A stretch of 64,000 nucleotides of DNA from Paucimonas lemoignei (GCF_004342585.1 NZ_SLZQ01000001.1:62001-126000), one strand, 5' to 3'; numbered from the stretch's first letter, positions 1 to 10,169 are shown. Numbers and translations are program-made. Notes: generated from the sequence alone by a model not told the origin.

Positions 1-162
1 GTTTGAATGAGATTGCTTCAGTGGCCGCATGCAGTCAGGGGCTTTCAATAATTGTTCTTTATAAAGGCCAAGGCGGCGCCAACGACCTTATTCGCTCAAT
101 CGAACCTTGCCGGCACATCGATGTCGAATTGGCTTTTATGCCAAATCACAACGGAGATTAAT

Positions 163-702
163 ATGCTCGGAAGAATTCTGACTGTTGCAGCAGTAGCCGC
201 CGGCGGCATGATCCTGTCCAAAGCCATGAAGCGAAACCGTTCGGGAGAACTGTCTTCCGTGAGCGAATCGATTGAAGTTAATGTGCCGGTCAGCACTGCT
301 TATAACCAATTCACGCAGTTCGAGGAATTTCCCCGGTTTATGAGCAGCGTGCAGGAAATCAGGCAGCTGACTGATACCAAGCTGCACTGGCGCGCGACTA
401 TCGCAGGCAAGGAAAAGGAATGGGATGCCGAAATCACCGAGCAGATCCCGGATCAGCGCATCGCATGGCGCAGCATCTCGGGCGTGGCCAATGAAGGCAT
501 CGTCACGTTCGAGCCGATCGCTGAAGACCGTACCCGCATCACAATGCAGATGAGCTATCTGCCGGATACGATGGCGGAGGAAGCTGCCGATTCCTTTGGC
601 GCGGTGAAGATGCAGGCCAAGGAAAACCTGCGCAAGTTCAAGAAGCTGCTGGAGAGTCATGGCGCCGAGACCGGGGCATGGCGCGGTTCGGTAACGCACT
701 AA
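163..702 (+). CDS. SRPBCC (polyketide cyclase/dehydrase-like) protein
   Basis: A 179-residue protein of the SRPBCC (START-like) ligand-binding superfamily. A short hydrophobic N-terminus (ILTVAAVAAGGMIL) is followed by basic residues and may be a membrane anchor. The cyclase-like domain runs from about residue 28 to 165, with family-like elements such as VNVPVSTAYN, FEEFPRFM and IAWRSISG. I chose the ATG at 163 because GGAG lies 6 bp upstream (153-156); a longer in-frame start at 52 has no ribosome site and adds a tail that looks unrelated. Many members bind hydrophobic ligands, but neither the ligand nor the pathway can be read from sequence. It appears to be a single-gene unit, with an inverted repeat just downstream at 730-750. 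Confidence 0.8.
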   Translation: MLGRILTVAAVAAGGMILSKAMKRNRSGELSSVSESIEVNVPVSTAYNQFTQFEEFPRFMSSVQEIRQLTDTKLHWRATIAGKEKEWDAEITEQIPDQRIAWRSISGVANEGIVTFEPIAEDRTRITMQMSYLPDTMAEEAADSFGAVKMQAKENLRKFKKLLESHGAETGAWRGSVTH

Positions 703-729
703 ATATTCATCTCTGTATTATCTCTGCGG

Positions 730-750
730 AGCCGTCACGTCGTGACGGCT
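730..750. other. Inverted repeat, possible hairpin
   Basis: AGCCGTCACG and CGTGACGGCT are perfect 10-base arms separated by a single T. There is no T-run, so it is not a standard intrinsic terminator. It could be a cruciform, a protein site or part of a weak terminator after the SRPBCC gene. Confidence 0.5.
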
Positions 751-894
751 TACGTCGCTGCAAGCTTTCCAGGTCAGGTGCTACAATCGGAAACGCTTCT
801 CACCTGAAAAAACTTTGCGGTAAAGGCCAGTTGAATTTGAATTGAAAAGGCCGATAAGGGCGAGGAAGCATACTCTGGAAAGCTTTGCTCACTC

Positions 895-1326
895 ATGAAC
901 TACGATTCCCAAAACCCGTTCGCCAGAATTTTGCGTGGAGAGCTGCCTTCGATCAGGGTGTACGAAGATGACGCCACCATCGCGATCATGGACATCATGC
1001 CGCAGTCCGAGGGGCATGTGCTCATCTTGCCGAAAGAACCGGCTGTAGAAATATTCGAACTTTCCGTCGAATCCGCCGCGGCCTGCATTCGCACGACTCA
1101 TAAGGTGGCAACGGCAGTCAAGGCAGCATTGAACCCGCCGGGCGTCATGATTGCCCAGTTCAATGGCAGCGCAGCCGGCCAGACCGTGCCCCATGTTCAC
1201 TTCCATGTCATCCCCAGGCACGCCAACGAACCTCTGAGGCCGCATGCCACAGTGCCTGCGGAGACCGCGCATCTTCGCGCAATCGCGGAGCGGATTATCG
1301 CTGCGCTGCCCGCGGATGCCGGTTGA
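895..1326 (+). CDS. HIT family nucleotide hydrolase/transferase
   Basis: A 143-residue histidine-triad protein, the usual length for the small HIT family. The active-site motif HVHFHV lies near residue 100, with the upstream HIT signature GHVLILPKEP and the N-terminal NPFARILRGELP typical of bacterial HinT/Hit proteins. These enzymes hydrolyse nucleoside phosphoramidates or dinucleoside polyphosphates; the substrate here cannot be assigned. The ATG at 895 fits the family N-terminus, though the ribosome site is weak (a GGAAAG-like stretch about 12 bp upstream). It is convergent with serB. Confidence 0.9.
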   Translation: MNYDSQNPFARILRGELPSIRVYEDDATIAIMDIMPQSEGHVLILPKEPAVEIFELSVESAAACIRTTHKVATAVKAALNPPGVMIAQFNGSAAGQTVPHVHFHVIPRHANEPLRPHATVPAETAHLRAIAERIIAALPADAG

Positions 1327-1369
1327 GTTATTTGCGACGGGCAGCGGCGCTTGCCCATCGCTTGATTGC

Positions 1370-2218
1370 TCAGGCTGCTTGATCGAACAGGTTCAGGACG
1401 CCGTCCAGGCCGACGAAATTCAATGCCACGTCAGCCTGGGCGCGCACCACCGGCTTGGCGCGGTAGGCCACTGACAGGCCTGCCACACTCATCATCGCCA
1501 GGTCATTCGCGCCATCGCCCATGACGATGGCTTGCGCCGGCGAGGCGCCAATCTCGCGGCAGACGCGCAGCACGGTATTTTTCTTTTCCTCGGCATCGAC
1601 GACGCCGCCGATGACGCGCCCGGTCAGTTTGCCGTCGTTGATTTCCAGGCGATTGGAGTGGGTATAGTCCAGGCCCAGGCGTTCCTTGATGCGGTCGGTG
1701 AAGAAAGTGAAGCCGCCCGACACCAGCAGGGTCTTCAGACCGGCTTGCTTGGCGGCGGCAATCAGTTTTTCCGCGCCGGGCGAAAGCTTCAGGCGCTCGT
1801 CATAGACGCGTTGCAGGGCAGAGGCATCCAGGCCGTTCAGGAGCGCGACGCGGCGCGCCAGGCTTTCGCGGAATTCGATTTCACCGCGCATGGCCGCTTC
1901 GGTGATTTCAGCCACCTGCGGCTTCAAGCCTTGCATGTCGGCGATCTCGTCGATGCACTCGATTGTGATCAGGGTCGAATCCATGTCCATGGCCAGCAGC
2001 TTGAAGTCCGACAGGCGCTGGTTGGGCATGACGAAGGTGTAATCCAGCTTCGCAGCTTGGCACGCGGCTTCAAGCGCGGCGACCGTCTCTTCACTGCGCA
2101 GCGCGCCTTCGCAACGCCAGGCATGGACGCCAAGCTCGGTGATGGATTCGGCCTGTGCCAGGGCGGCGATGCGTTCGATGTCGGCGCGCGCGGCGGCGCC
2201 TTGCAAAATCAGGTTCAT
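1370..2218 (-). CDS. serB: Phosphoserine phosphatase SerB
   Basis: A 282-residue HAD-superfamily phosphatase that catalyses the last step of L-serine synthesis, O-phosphoserine to serine. The nucleophile motif DMDST is at residues 78-82, the Ser/Thr motif is LLVSGGF, and the C-terminal acidic metal motif is GDGANDLAMM. The first ~70 residues resemble the ACT-like N-terminal region seen in gammaproteobacterial and betaproteobacterial SerB. It lies downstream of mfd on the same strand with an 85-bp gap, so the two may be co-transcribed. No abnormality is seen. Confidence 0.96.
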   Translation of the reverse strand: MNLILQGAAARADIERIAALAQAESITELGVHAWRCEGALRSEETVAALEAACQAAKLDYTFVMPNQRLSDFKLLAMDMDSTLITIECIDEIADMQGLKPQVAEITEAAMRGEIEFRESLARRVALLNGLDASALQRVYDERLKLSPGAEKLIAAAKQAGLKTLLVSGGFTFFTDRIKERLGLDYTHSNRLEINDGKLTGRVIGGVVDAEEKKNTVLRVCREIGASPAQAIVMGDGANDLAMMSVAGLSVAYRAKPVVRAQADVALNFVGLDGVLNLFDQAA

Positions 2219-2303
2219 GCTTTTTTCAGGTTCTCGGCAAAATTAAACGGGTATTTCATAGCGGATGCGTCATCGGCTGGGCAGGCGGCAGAGGGCGCGG
2301 GAC

Positions 2304-5300
2304 TCATGCCAGCAGCGCCCGGATCGTCGACTTGACCTGGTTCACCCGCGCGGCCAGGTCGGGCATGCTGGCCGTGATGCGTAGTTTATCCTGCCCGTGC
2401 AACTTGATGTGGCGGTTCTTCTGGATCAGGCTAATGATCTTCATCGCATCGATCGGCGGGTTCGGTTCGAACTGCAGCACGGCCGATTCCGCATGCGCAT
2501 CGATCTTGACGATGCCGATCGGACGCGCTGTCACGCGCAGCCGGTGCGTTTCCAGCAGGGCTTTCACCGAGTCCGGCATCTTGCCGAAACGGTCGATCAA
2601 CTCTTCCTGCAACTCATCGATGCCTTCGGCGGAATTGCAGTTGGCAAGGCGTTTGTAGATCGACAGGCGTTCCTGCACGTCGCCGCAGTAATCGGCTGGC
2701 ATCAGCGCCGGCACGTGGAGGTTGATCTCGGTGGTGGTAGCCAGCGGCGCGGCCAGGTCCGGCTCCTTGCCGTTCTTGAGAGAGCGTACGGCTTCATTCA
2801 GCATGTCGGAATACAACTGGAAACCGATCTCGACCATTTCGCCGGACTGATTTTCCCCTAGCACTTCGCCGGCGCCACGGATTTCCAGGTCATGCATGGC
2901 CAGGTAAAAGCCGCTGCCGAGTTCTTCCATCTGCTGGATCGCATCGAGGCGGCGCTGCGCCTGCTTGCTCAAGCCTTGCACGTCATTGACTAGCAGGTAC
3001 GCATAGGCCTGGTGATGCGAACGGCCGACGCGCCCACGCAACTGGTGCAATTGTGCCAGGCCGAACTTGTCGGCGCGGTGCATGACGATGGTGTTGGCGG
3101 TCGGCACGTCAATGCCGGTCTCGATGATGGTGGTGCACAAGAGGATGTTGTAGCGCTGGCTGACGAAGTCGCGCATGACTTTTTCCAGGTCGCGCTCGTG
3201 CATCTGGCCGTGGGCGACGGCGATGCGCGCTTCCGGCAGCAGCTCGGTCAGCATGGCGCGGCGGTTTTCGATGGTCTCGACTTCATTGTGCAGGAAGTAC
3301 ACCTGTCCGCCACGTTTCAATTCGCGCAGGCAGGCTTCACGGATAACCGAATCGCTTTCGCTGCGCACGAACGTCTTGATCGCCAGGCGCTTTTGCGGCG
3401 CGGTAGCGATGACGGAGAAGTCACGCAAGCCTTCCAGCGCCATGCCCAGCGTGCGCGGGATCGGCGTGGCGGTGAGCGTGAGCACATCGACTTCCGCGCG
3501 CAGAGATTTCAGCGCTTCCTTCTGGCGCACGCCGAAACGATGTTCCTCGTCGATGATGACCAGTCCCAGGCGCGCGAACTTCATATCGGATGACAGCAGC
3601 TTGTGGGTGCCGATGGCGATATCGATGGTGCCTTCGGCCATGCCCTTGACGGCCTGGTTGATTTCCTTGGTGCTTCTGAAGCGCGATAGCTCGGCAATCT
3701 TCACCGGCCAATCTGCGAAGCGGTCGGCGAAGTTTTGCGCGTGCTGTTCCGCCAGCAGGGTAGTGGGGGCCAGCAGCGCTACCTGCTTGCCGCCCATGAC
3801 GGCGACGAAGGCCGCACGCAAGGCCACTTCGGTCTTGCCGAAGCCGACGTCGCCGCAAATCAGGCGGTCCATCGGTTTGCCGGAGGTCATGTCCGTGATG
3901 ACGGCATTGATGGCGGCAGCCTGGTCCGGCGTTTCTTCAAAGCCGAAGCTTTCCGCGAAGGCTTCGTAATCGTGCGCCGAATACTCGAAGGCATGACCCT
4001 GGCGCGAAGCACGGCGGGCATACAGGTTCAACAGTTCAGCGGCCGTGTCGCGGATTTGCTGGGCAGCTTTCTTGCGCGCCTTTTCCCACTGGCCGGAGCC
4101 AAGCGCATGCAGCGGCGCGTCTTCCGGTGACGCGCCGGAATAGCGCGAGATCACGTGCAATTGCGACACCGGCACATACAGCTTGGATTCCTTGGCGTAT
4201 TCCAGGTGCAGGAACTCAGTCTCGCCATCACCCATGTCCATGCTGACCAGGCCCATGTAGCGTCCGATGCCGTGGTTGACGTGCACCACGGGGTCACCGA
4301 TCTTCAGTTCCGACAAGTCGCGCACCATGGCTTCGACTTGGGTAACGCTTTCATTCTTCCTGCGGCCGGCGCGCCGGGCCGTGCCGGCATACAGTTCGGT
4401 TTCAGTGACGAATGCGAGGTTGGCGCCGTCAGCCAGCAACTGGAATCCGGCCTGCAGGGGCGCCACGCCCAGCATCAGCTTTTCTGAGGACGTGAGGAAA
4501 TCGGCATAGTTGTCGCTGGCCGGCAGCGTCAGATCATGCTCGCGGAAATACTGCAACAGCGTTTCACGGCGTCCACCCGAATCGGCGCAGATCAGCACGC
4601 GCTTGTCGGTTTGCAGCAGGAAGGAGCGCAGATTGGTGATCGGGTCATCCAGGCGCCGGTTCACGGCAATGTCCGGCAGCGGCGCGGAGAGTTCGGATGG
4701 GCCGGGATCGGACTGGATCACCCAGCGGCCGTGCAGCTTGACCAGGGTGAAAAAATCCTCATCGGTGAGGAAGAGTTTTTCCGGCTCCAGCAGCGGGCGT
4801 TCGCGGTCCGCTTTCAGGAATTTATAGCGCGAGTTGGTATCGCTCCAGAATCGCTTGATGGCGGCATCGATGTCGCCCACCATGGCAAAGGCCGAATCCT
4901 CCGGCAGATACTCGAACAGCGTGGCGGTATGCTCGAAAAACAGCGGCAGGTAATACTCGATGCCGGCCGACGCAATGCCGTTGCCAATGTCCTTGTAAAT
5001 CGTCGAACGCGACGGATCGCCTTCGAAAACCTCGCGCCAGCGGCCGCGAAATGCCGTGCGCGCCGCTTCGTCCATCGGGAACTCCCGGCCCGGCAGCAAT
5101 CTCACTTCCCTGACCGGATACAGCGAGCGCTGGGTATCGGCATCGAAGGTACGGATTGTCTCGATCGTATCGCCGAACAGATCAAGCCGGTAGGGCAGGG
5201 CCGAGCCCATCGGGAACAGGTCGATCAGGCCGCCGCGCACGGAATATTCGCCCGGCGACATGACTTGCGCGACGTGCGAGTAGCCGGCTAGAGTCAGTTG

Positions 5301-5762
5301 CGACTTCAGCTTGGCTTCGTCGAGCGTTTCACCCTGCTTGAAAAAGAAGGTATAGGCGGCAAGGAAGGAGGGCGGCGCCATGCGCAGCAGGGCCGTCGTC
5401 GCCGGCACGATCATCACATCGCATTGACCGCTGCGGATTTCGTGCAGGGTCGCCAGCCGCTCGGACACCAGGTCCTGATGCGGCGAAAAAGCGTCGTAGG
5501 GCAGGGTTTCCCAGTCCGGCAGCAGGTGGCAGCGCAAGGGCGCAACAGTGTCGCTCTCTTCACTCGCGCTGAACCAGCGGATTTCCGCCAGCAAGCGCTG
5601 GGCATCGGTGGCGTTGGCTACCACCACCGCCAGCATGCGGTTCTGCCTGCGCAGTTCTATGGCAGCCTGGGCCAGCGCCCAGGAATCGGCGGAACCGTGC
5701 ACGGCTGGCAGGACAAAGCGGTGGCCTGGCTTGGGGAGGGATTTATTCAGGTCGAAAGGCAT
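2304..5762 (-). CDS. mfd: Transcription-repair coupling factor Mfd
   Basis: A 1152-residue DNA translocase that removes stalled RNA polymerase at lesions and recruits UvrA. The N-terminal UvrB-like module is followed by the RNA polymerase interaction domain (DLKIGDPVVHVNHGIG-type motif around residue 490-510), then RecG-like translocase motifs GFGKTE (Walker A) and DEEHRFG (Walker B), and a C-terminal TRCF domain. Length matches the family (about 1150). I placed the start at the ATG at 5762, giving MPFDLNKSLP, rather than 33 bp upstream, because the upstream codons look like untranslated sequence. It is divergent from ispD. Confidence 0.97.
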   Translation of the reverse strand: MPFDLNKSLPKPGHRFVLPAVHGSADSWALAQAAIELRRQNRMLAVVVANATDAQRLLAEIRWFSASEESDTVAPLRCHLLPDWETLPYDAFSPHQDLVSERLATLHEIRSGQCDVMIVPATTALLRMAPPSFLAAYTFFFKQGETLDEAKLKSQLTLAGYSHVAQVMSPGEYSVRGGLIDLFPMGSALPYRLDLFGDTIETIRTFDADTQRSLYPVREVRLLPGREFPMDEAARTAFRGRWREVFEGDPSRSTIYKDIGNGIASAGIEYYLPLFFEHTATLFEYLPEDSAFAMVGDIDAAIKRFWSDTNSRYKFLKADRERPLLEPEKLFLTDEDFFTLVKLHGRWVIQSDPGPSELSAPLPDIAVNRRLDDPITNLRSFLLQTDKRVLICADSGGRRETLLQYFREHDLTLPASDNYADFLTSSEKLMLGVAPLQAGFQLLADGANLAFVTETELYAGTARRAGRRKNESVTQVEAMVRDLSELKIGDPVVHVNHGIGRYMGLVSMDMGDGETEFLHLEYAKESKLYVPVSQLHVISRYSGASPEDAPLHALGSGQWEKARKKAAQQIRDTAAELLNLYARRASRQGHAFEYSAHDYEAFAESFGFEETPDQAAAINAVITDMTSGKPMDRLICGDVGFGKTEVALRAAFVAVMGGKQVALLAPTTLLAEQHAQNFADRFADWPVKIAELSRFRSTKEINQAVKGMAEGTIDIAIGTHKLLSSDMKFARLGLVIIDEEHRFGVRQKEALKSLRAEVDVLTLTATPIPRTLGMALEGLRDFSVIATAPQKRLAIKTFVRSESDSVIREACLRELKRGGQVYFLHNEVETIENRRAMLTELLPEARIAVAHGQMHERDLEKVMRDFVSQRYNILLCTTIIETGIDVPTANTIVMHRADKFGLAQLHQLRGRVGRSHHQAYAYLLVNDVQGLSKQAQRRLDAIQQMEELGSGFYLAMHDLEIRGAGEVLGENQSGEMVEIGFQLYSDMLNEAVRSLKNGKEPDLAAPLATTTEINLHVPALMPADYCGDVQERLSIYKRLANCNSAEGIDELQEELIDRFGKMPDSVKALLETHRLRVTARPIGIVKIDAHAESAVLQFEPNPPIDAMKIISLIQKNRHIKLHGQDKLRITASMPDLAARVNQVKSTIRALLA

Positions 5763-5907
5763 GCAAATGGCGTCGCACAAAGACAAAACGGCCAAAGCGC
5801 AGATGATGCGGTTTGGCTCGGCGTGATCATTTCAGGATTATAAACGTTATAAACGATGGCTTCCCGCCGGCCTGCGGTATCATTTCTCAATTTTTCCGCT
5901 CAGCTAG

Positions 5908-6606
5908 ATGGTTGATTCCCGTTACTTCGCTCTCGTTCCCGCCGCTGGCGTCGGGGCGCGCCTCGGCGCGAATTGTCCCAAGCAATACCTGCCGCTGGCC
6001 GGCAAGCCGATGTTATTGCACGTGCTCGAGACTTTCGCCGCGTCGCCCGCCATCGCGCATTGCTTTGTCGTCGTCAGCGCCGAAGATGCCTATATCGATG
6101 AGGTCATTGCCGCTTCTTCCGCGCTGACGGGTCGGGTCACCGTGCTGCGACATGGCGGCGCTACCCGTCATGAATCGGTATTGAATGGCCTGCAACAGAT
6201 TCGTCAGCAACTCCGAGACGATGACTGGGTGCTTGTGCACGATGCCGCGCGGCCGGGATTGAGCGAATCCTTGATCGGCAAGCTGATCGCGGCATTGCGG
6301 GACGATCCGGTCGGCGGCTTGCTGGCGCTGCCGGTGGTCGATACGCTGAAGCGTGACGATACTGATGCGCGCGTGGCGGAAACGGTGCCGCGCGCAGGGT
6401 TGTGGGGCGCGCAAACGCCGCAAATGTTCCGCTATGCCTTGCTGCGCCGCGCGCTTGAAGAGGTGGCGGAGGTGACGGATGAAGCCAGCGCGATCGAAGC
6501 GCTGGGTCTGGCGCCGCGTCTGGTCGAAGGCAGCGTGCGCAACTTCAAGGTCACCCTGCCGCAGGATATCGCCCTGGCCGAATTGCTATTGAAAGGAATG
6601 TCATGA
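5908..6606 (+). CDS. ispD: 2-C-methyl-D-erythritol 4-phosphate cytidylyltransferase IspD
   Basis: A 232-residue enzyme of the MEP isoprenoid pathway that couples CTP to methylerythritol phosphate. The nucleotide-binding signature [10 protein letters not shown] followed by CPKQYLPL is at the N-terminus, and VHDAARP and [10 protein letters not shown] are the further conserved blocks. Its stop codon overlaps the ispF start (ATGA), indicating translational coupling. The promoter must lie in the 145-bp gap shared with divergent mfd; no clear sigma-70 boxes were assigned. Confidence 0.97.
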   Translation: MVDSRYFALVPAAGVGARLGANCPKQYLPLAGKPMLLHVLETFAASPAIAHCFVVVSAEDAYIDEVIAASSALTGRVTVLRHGGATRHESVLNGLQQIRQQLRDDDWVLVHDAARPGLSESLIGKLIAALRDDPVGGLLALPVVDTLKRDDTDARVAETVPRAGLWGAQTPQMFRYALLRRALEEVAEVTDEASAIEALGLAPRLVEGSVRNFKVTLPQDIALAELLLKGMS

Positions 6607-7124
6607 AGCTGAACCAGAATACCCCGGATGGTTTTCCGCCATTTCGTATCGGCCAGGGATACGATTGCCATGCCCTGGTTGAAGGGCGCAAGCTGATCAT
6701 CGGCGGCGTCACCATTCCGCACACGACCGGCTTGCTCGGCCATTCGGATGCCGACGTGCTGCTGCACGCGATTACCGATGCCATTCTCGGCGCCGCCGGC
6801 CTTGGCGATATCGGCCGGCACTTTCCGGATACCGATGCCAAATTTTTTGGCGCCGATTCGCGGGTGCTCCTGCGTGAAGCCTGCCAGCGCGTGCGCGCGG
6901 CGGGCTACCTGATCGGCAATATCGATGCGACGATCATCGCTCAGAAACCCAAGATGGCGCCGCATATTCCGCAGATGGCGGCGCACGTCGCAGAAGACCT
7001 GGGCGTGCCGGCGGCACGGGTGAATATCAAGGCCAAGACCAATGAGAAGCTTGGCTACCTGGGCCGCGAAGAGGGGATTGCCGCCGAAGCCGTGGCATTG
7101 ATCTACCAGGCGGCTGTCGGCTGA
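6603..7124 (+). CDS. ispF: 2-C-methyl-D-erythritol 2,4-cyclodiphosphate synthase IspF
   Basis: A 173-residue MEP-pathway enzyme that acts two steps after IspD in the isoprenoid pathway. Metal-binding residues are visible in [10 protein letters not shown] (D-x-H) and [12 protein letters not shown], and the conserved [13 protein letters not shown] lies near the C-terminus. It starts inside the ispD stop (ATGA overlap). The N-terminus carries about 12 residues before the usual start of the fold, but the coupled ATG is the only well-placed start. It ends head-on against the ETF-QO gene with no gap. Confidence 0.97.
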   Translation: MKLNQNTPDGFPPFRIGQGYDCHALVEGRKLIIGGVTIPHTTGLLGHSDADVLLHAITDAILGAAGLGDIGRHFPDTDAKFFGADSRVLLREACQRVRAAGYLIGNIDATIIAQKPKMAPHIPQMAAHVAEDLGVPAARVNIKAKTNEKLGYLGREEGIAAEAVALIYQAAVG

Positions 7125-8804
7125 TTACATATTCGGATAGTTCGGTCCGCCACCGCCTTCGGGCGTCACCCAGACGATATTCTGGGTCGGGTCCTTGATA
7201 TCGCAGGTCTTGCAGTGCACGCAGTTCTGCGCATTGATCTGCAAGCGGTCCTTGCCTTCCTCGGTCTTGACGAATTCATACACGCCGGCCGGGCAATAGC
7301 GCTGCTCCGGCCCGGCATAGGTCGCCAGGTTGACCTCGACCGGCACGGCCGGATTCTTCAGCGTCAAATGCACCGGCTGATCTTCGGCATGGTTAGTGTT
7401 GGAAATGAACACCGACGACAGGCGATCGAAGGTCAGCTTGTTATCCGGCTTCGGGTAATCGATCGGCTGGAATGCCGAAGCCGGCTTCAGGCATTCATGG
7501 TCGGCATGGGTATGGTGCAGCGTCCACGGTGCCTTGCCACCAAAGAGAATCTGGTCGATGCCTACCATCAGCGTGCCGGTGACCAGACCCTTGCTCATGG
7601 CTGGCTTGAAGTTGCGTGCCTTGTGCAGCTCTTCGTGCAGCCACGACTGTTCAAAAGCTTGCGGATAAGCTGCCAGTTCATCCTGTTGGCGTCCCGCTGC
7701 CAGGGCCGCAAACGCCGCTTCCGCCGCCAGCATGCCGGTTTTCATGGCGGCATGGCTGCCCTTGATGCGGGACGCATTCAGGAAACCCGCATCGCAACCG
7801 ATCAGCGCCCCACCCGGGAACACCAGCTTGGGCAGCGACTGCAGGCCGCCTGCGGTAATCGCACGGGCGCCATAGGACAGGCGCTTGCCGCCTTCAAAGA
7901 AGGTGCGGATTTCCGGGTGGGTCTTGTAGCGCTGGAATTCCTCGAAGGGTGACAGATAGGGATTCTGGTATGCCAGGCCGACGACATAGCCCACGGCGAC
8001 CTGGTTGTTTTCCAGGTGATACAGGAAGGAGCCACCATAGGTATCGTTGTCCAGCGGCCAGCCGGCGGTATGGATGACCAGGCCTGGCTGGTGTTTGGCA
8101 GGATCGATTTCCCACAATTCCTTGATGCCGATGCCATAGGTTTGCGGGTCCCGCCCGGCATTGAGGTCGTACTTGGCCATGAGCTGCTTGCCCAGGTGGC
8201 CGCGCGCCCCCTCGGCAAAGAAGGTGTATTTGGCATGCAATTCCATGCCGAGTTGGAAGTTGGCGGTGGGATTGCCCTCGCGGTCCACGCCCATGTTGCC
8301 GGTGGCGACACCCTTGACCGCGCCATCGTCGTGGTACAGGATTTCGGCAGCCGGAAAGCCAGGGAAGATTTCCACACCAAGGGCTTCGGCTTGTTGGCCC
8401 AGCCAGCGCACCACGTTGGCCAGCGAAATCACATAATTGCCATGGTTCTGGAAGCACGCAGGCAAGAGCCAATTGGGCGTTTTGATGGCTTTCTTTTCGG
8501 AGAGGAAGAGGAAGCGGTCTTCCGAGACCGGCGTATTCAGCGGGGCGCCGCGTTCTTTCCAGTCGGGGAAGAGCTCGTTGATGGCAATTGGGTCCATGAC
8601 CGCGCCGGAGAGGATATGGGCGCCGAGTTCGCTGCCTTTTTCGAGCACGCAGACCGAGACTTCCTGGCCTTTTTGCTCGGCAAGCTGCTTGAGGCGAATC
8701 GCCGCGGACAAGCCGGCCGGGCCGCCACCGACAACCACCACATCGTATTCCATGGCCTCGCGCGGGCCGTATTGCGCGACCAGATCCTGGCTTGCCGTTT
8801 GCAT
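7125..8804 (-). CDS. Electron transfer flavoprotein-ubiquinone oxidoreductase
   Basis: A 559-residue membrane-associated flavoprotein that passes electrons from reduced ETF (fatty-acid and amino-acid oxidation) to ubiquinone. The N-terminal FAD Rossmann motif is VVVVGGGPAGLSAA. The C-terminal 4Fe-4S ligands are in CPAGVYEF and NCVHCKTCDIKDP, all four cysteines present. The start at 8804 gives MQTASQDLV and has GGGAGAG 4-5 bp upstream on the minus strand; an ATG five codons earlier is worse placed. Full length for the family. Confidence 0.96.
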   Translation of the reverse strand: MQTASQDLVAQYGPREAMEYDVVVVGGGPAGLSAAIRLKQLAEQKGQEVSVCVLEKGSELGAHILSGAVMDPIAINELFPDWKERGAPLNTPVSEDRFLFLSEKKAIKTPNWLLPACFQNHGNYVISLANVVRWLGQQAEALGVEIFPGFPAAEILYHDDGAVKGVATGNMGVDREGNPTANFQLGMELHAKYTFFAEGARGHLGKQLMAKYDLNAGRDPQTYGIGIKELWEIDPAKHQPGLVIHTAGWPLDNDTYGGSFLYHLENNQVAVGYVVGLAYQNPYLSPFEEFQRYKTHPEIRTFFEGGKRLSYGARAITAGGLQSLPKLVFPGGALIGCDAGFLNASRIKGSHAAMKTGMLAAEAAFAALAAGRQQDELAAYPQAFEQSWLHEELHKARNFKPAMSKGLVTGTLMVGIDQILFGGKAPWTLHHTHADHECLKPASAFQPIDYPKPDNKLTFDRLSSVFISNTNHAEDQPVHLTLKNPAVPVEVNLATYAGPEQRYCPAGVYEFVKTEEGKDRLQINAQNCVHCKTCDIKDPTQNIVWVTPEGGGGPNYPNM

Positions 8805-8950
8805 GATTGTCTCTCCCAAAAATTTGAATAATCGAACGGTTGTGCTAATTGTCGGGGATTTTACGTGAGAATGCTAGATTTCCTGCATTGATTCGGACGC
8901 TTTCATGTAAAGATAGCGTCTTGGCACAGTCGATAAAAACAGGAGGCATC

Positions 8951-9727
8951 ATGGGCGTCGAAATGAACTTCGAAGGAAAGATCGCGCTGGTGACGGGCGC
9001 CTCCAGCGGTCTGGGAACGCGCTTTGCAAAAGTCCTGGCCCGTGCGGGCGCGCAAGTGGTGCTGGCCTCGCGCCGGATTGACCGCCTGAAGGAATTGCGG
9101 GCCGAAATCGAAGCCGACGGTGGCGCCGCCTATGTGGTGCCATTGGATGTGACCGACTATGCCAGCATCAAATCGGCGATTGCCCATGCCGAAACAGAAG
9201 CTGGTTCGATCGATATCCTGGTCAATAATTCGGGCGTGGCGACCAGTCAGCCGCTGGCCGAAGTGACGCCGGACGATTATGCCTTCGTCATGGACACCAA
9301 CCTGCGCGGGGCGTTTTTCGTGGCGCAGGAAGTGGCCAAGCGCATGATTGCGCGCGCCAAGGGCGACGCGCAATGTCCGCACCGTATCATCAATATTTCG
9401 TCGGTGGCCGCGTTGCGCGTGGTGCCGCAGATCGGTATCTATAGCATGAGCAAGGCCGCCATGGTGCACATGACCAAGGCGATGGCCGCCGAATGGGGAC
9501 GTTGCGGGATTAATGTCAACGCCATTTGCCCCGGCTATATCAGTACCGAATTCAATGCAGAATTCTTTGCCAGCGATGCAGGACTCAAGGTGCTTGACAT
9601 GTTGCCGCGCAAGCGCGTCGGCCAGCCGGAATATCTCGATGGCTTGTTGCTGCTGCTGGCGTCCGAGGAATCGCAATTCATCAATGGCGCCATTATCGCT
9701 GCCGATGATGGCTTCAGCGTGCAATAA
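8951..9727 (+). CDS. SDR-family oxidoreductase
   Basis: A 258-residue short-chain dehydrogenase/reductase. The N-terminal TGASSGLG cofactor motif, NNSG in place of the common NNAG, and the catalytic YSMSK (Tyr-x-x-x-Lys) with the preceding NISS serine are all visible. Substrate unknown; acyl-CoA or steroid-like substrates are plausible from its neighbours. A strong AGGAGG at 8941-8946 fixes the ATG at 8951 and excludes longer in-frame starts. It is 37 bp upstream of a thioesterase gene and probably in one operon with it, divergent from ETF-QO. Confidence 0.9.
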   Translation: MGVEMNFEGKIALVTGASSGLGTRFAKVLARAGAQVVLASRRIDRLKELRAEIEADGGAAYVVPLDVTDYASIKSAIAHAETEAGSIDILVNNSGVATSQPLAEVTPDDYAFVMDTNLRGAFFVAQEVAKRMIARAKGDAQCPHRIINISSVAALRVVPQIGIYSMSKAAMVHMTKAMAAEWGRCGINVNAICPGYISTEFNAEFFASDAGLKVLDMLPRKRVGQPEYLDGLLLLLASEESQFINGAIIAADDGFSVQ

Positions 9728-9764
9728 CTACGTTGACGCAAGGTTAAAAAAGAAACGGAGAATC

Positions 9765-10169
9765 ATGGAAAAGAAACTGGAACATACGACACGCATACCG
9801 ATCCGCTGGGGGGACATGGACGCATTCGGTCATGTCAACAACACGGTGTTTTTCCGCTTCATGGAGCAGGCGCGGGTGGAGTGGATGGAATCCTGCGGAA
9901 TTCCGATGGAAAGCGGCGGACAAGGGCCGGTCGTCGTCAACACCCATTGCAACTTCCGGCAGCAGTTGAAATATCCCGGTGAAGTGGAAGTGAAAACCTT
10001 TGCCGGTGCGCCGGGGCGATCCAGTTTTGAAACCTTCGTGGAAATCCGTCGCGCAGACCAGCCTGAAGTGCTGGTCGCCGATGGCGCCGCAAAAATCGTG
10101 TGGGTGGATTACGCGGCAGGCAAATCCGTGCCGCTGCCGCAAAGCTTGCGGGCCGTGATCGAGGGTTAG
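9765..10169 (+). CDS. Acyl-CoA thioesterase, 4HBT (YbgC-like) family
   Basis: A 134-residue hot-dog-fold thioesterase that hydrolyses acyl-CoA thioesters. The 4HBT active-site block WGDMDAFGHVNN is at about residues 15-26, with the catalytic Asp, followed by FFRFMEQARVEW. The ATG at 9765 follows ACGGAG with good spacing and gives the family N-terminus. It follows the SDR gene by 37 bp and its stop overlaps the stop of the convergent LuxR-type regulator by 4 bp. Confidence 0.9.
   Translation: MEKKLEHTTRIPIRWGDMDAFGHVNNTVFFRFMEQARVEWMESCGIPMESGGQGPVVVNTHCNFRQQLKYPGEVEVKTFAGAPGRSSFETFVEIRRADQPEVLVADGAAKIVWVDYAAGKSVPLPQSLRAVIEG

Noticed and set aside
1-162. Possible upstream part of the first gene
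   Set aside because: Codons 52-162 are in frame but lack a ribosome site and do not resemble the SRPBCC family; the start at 163 is well supported.
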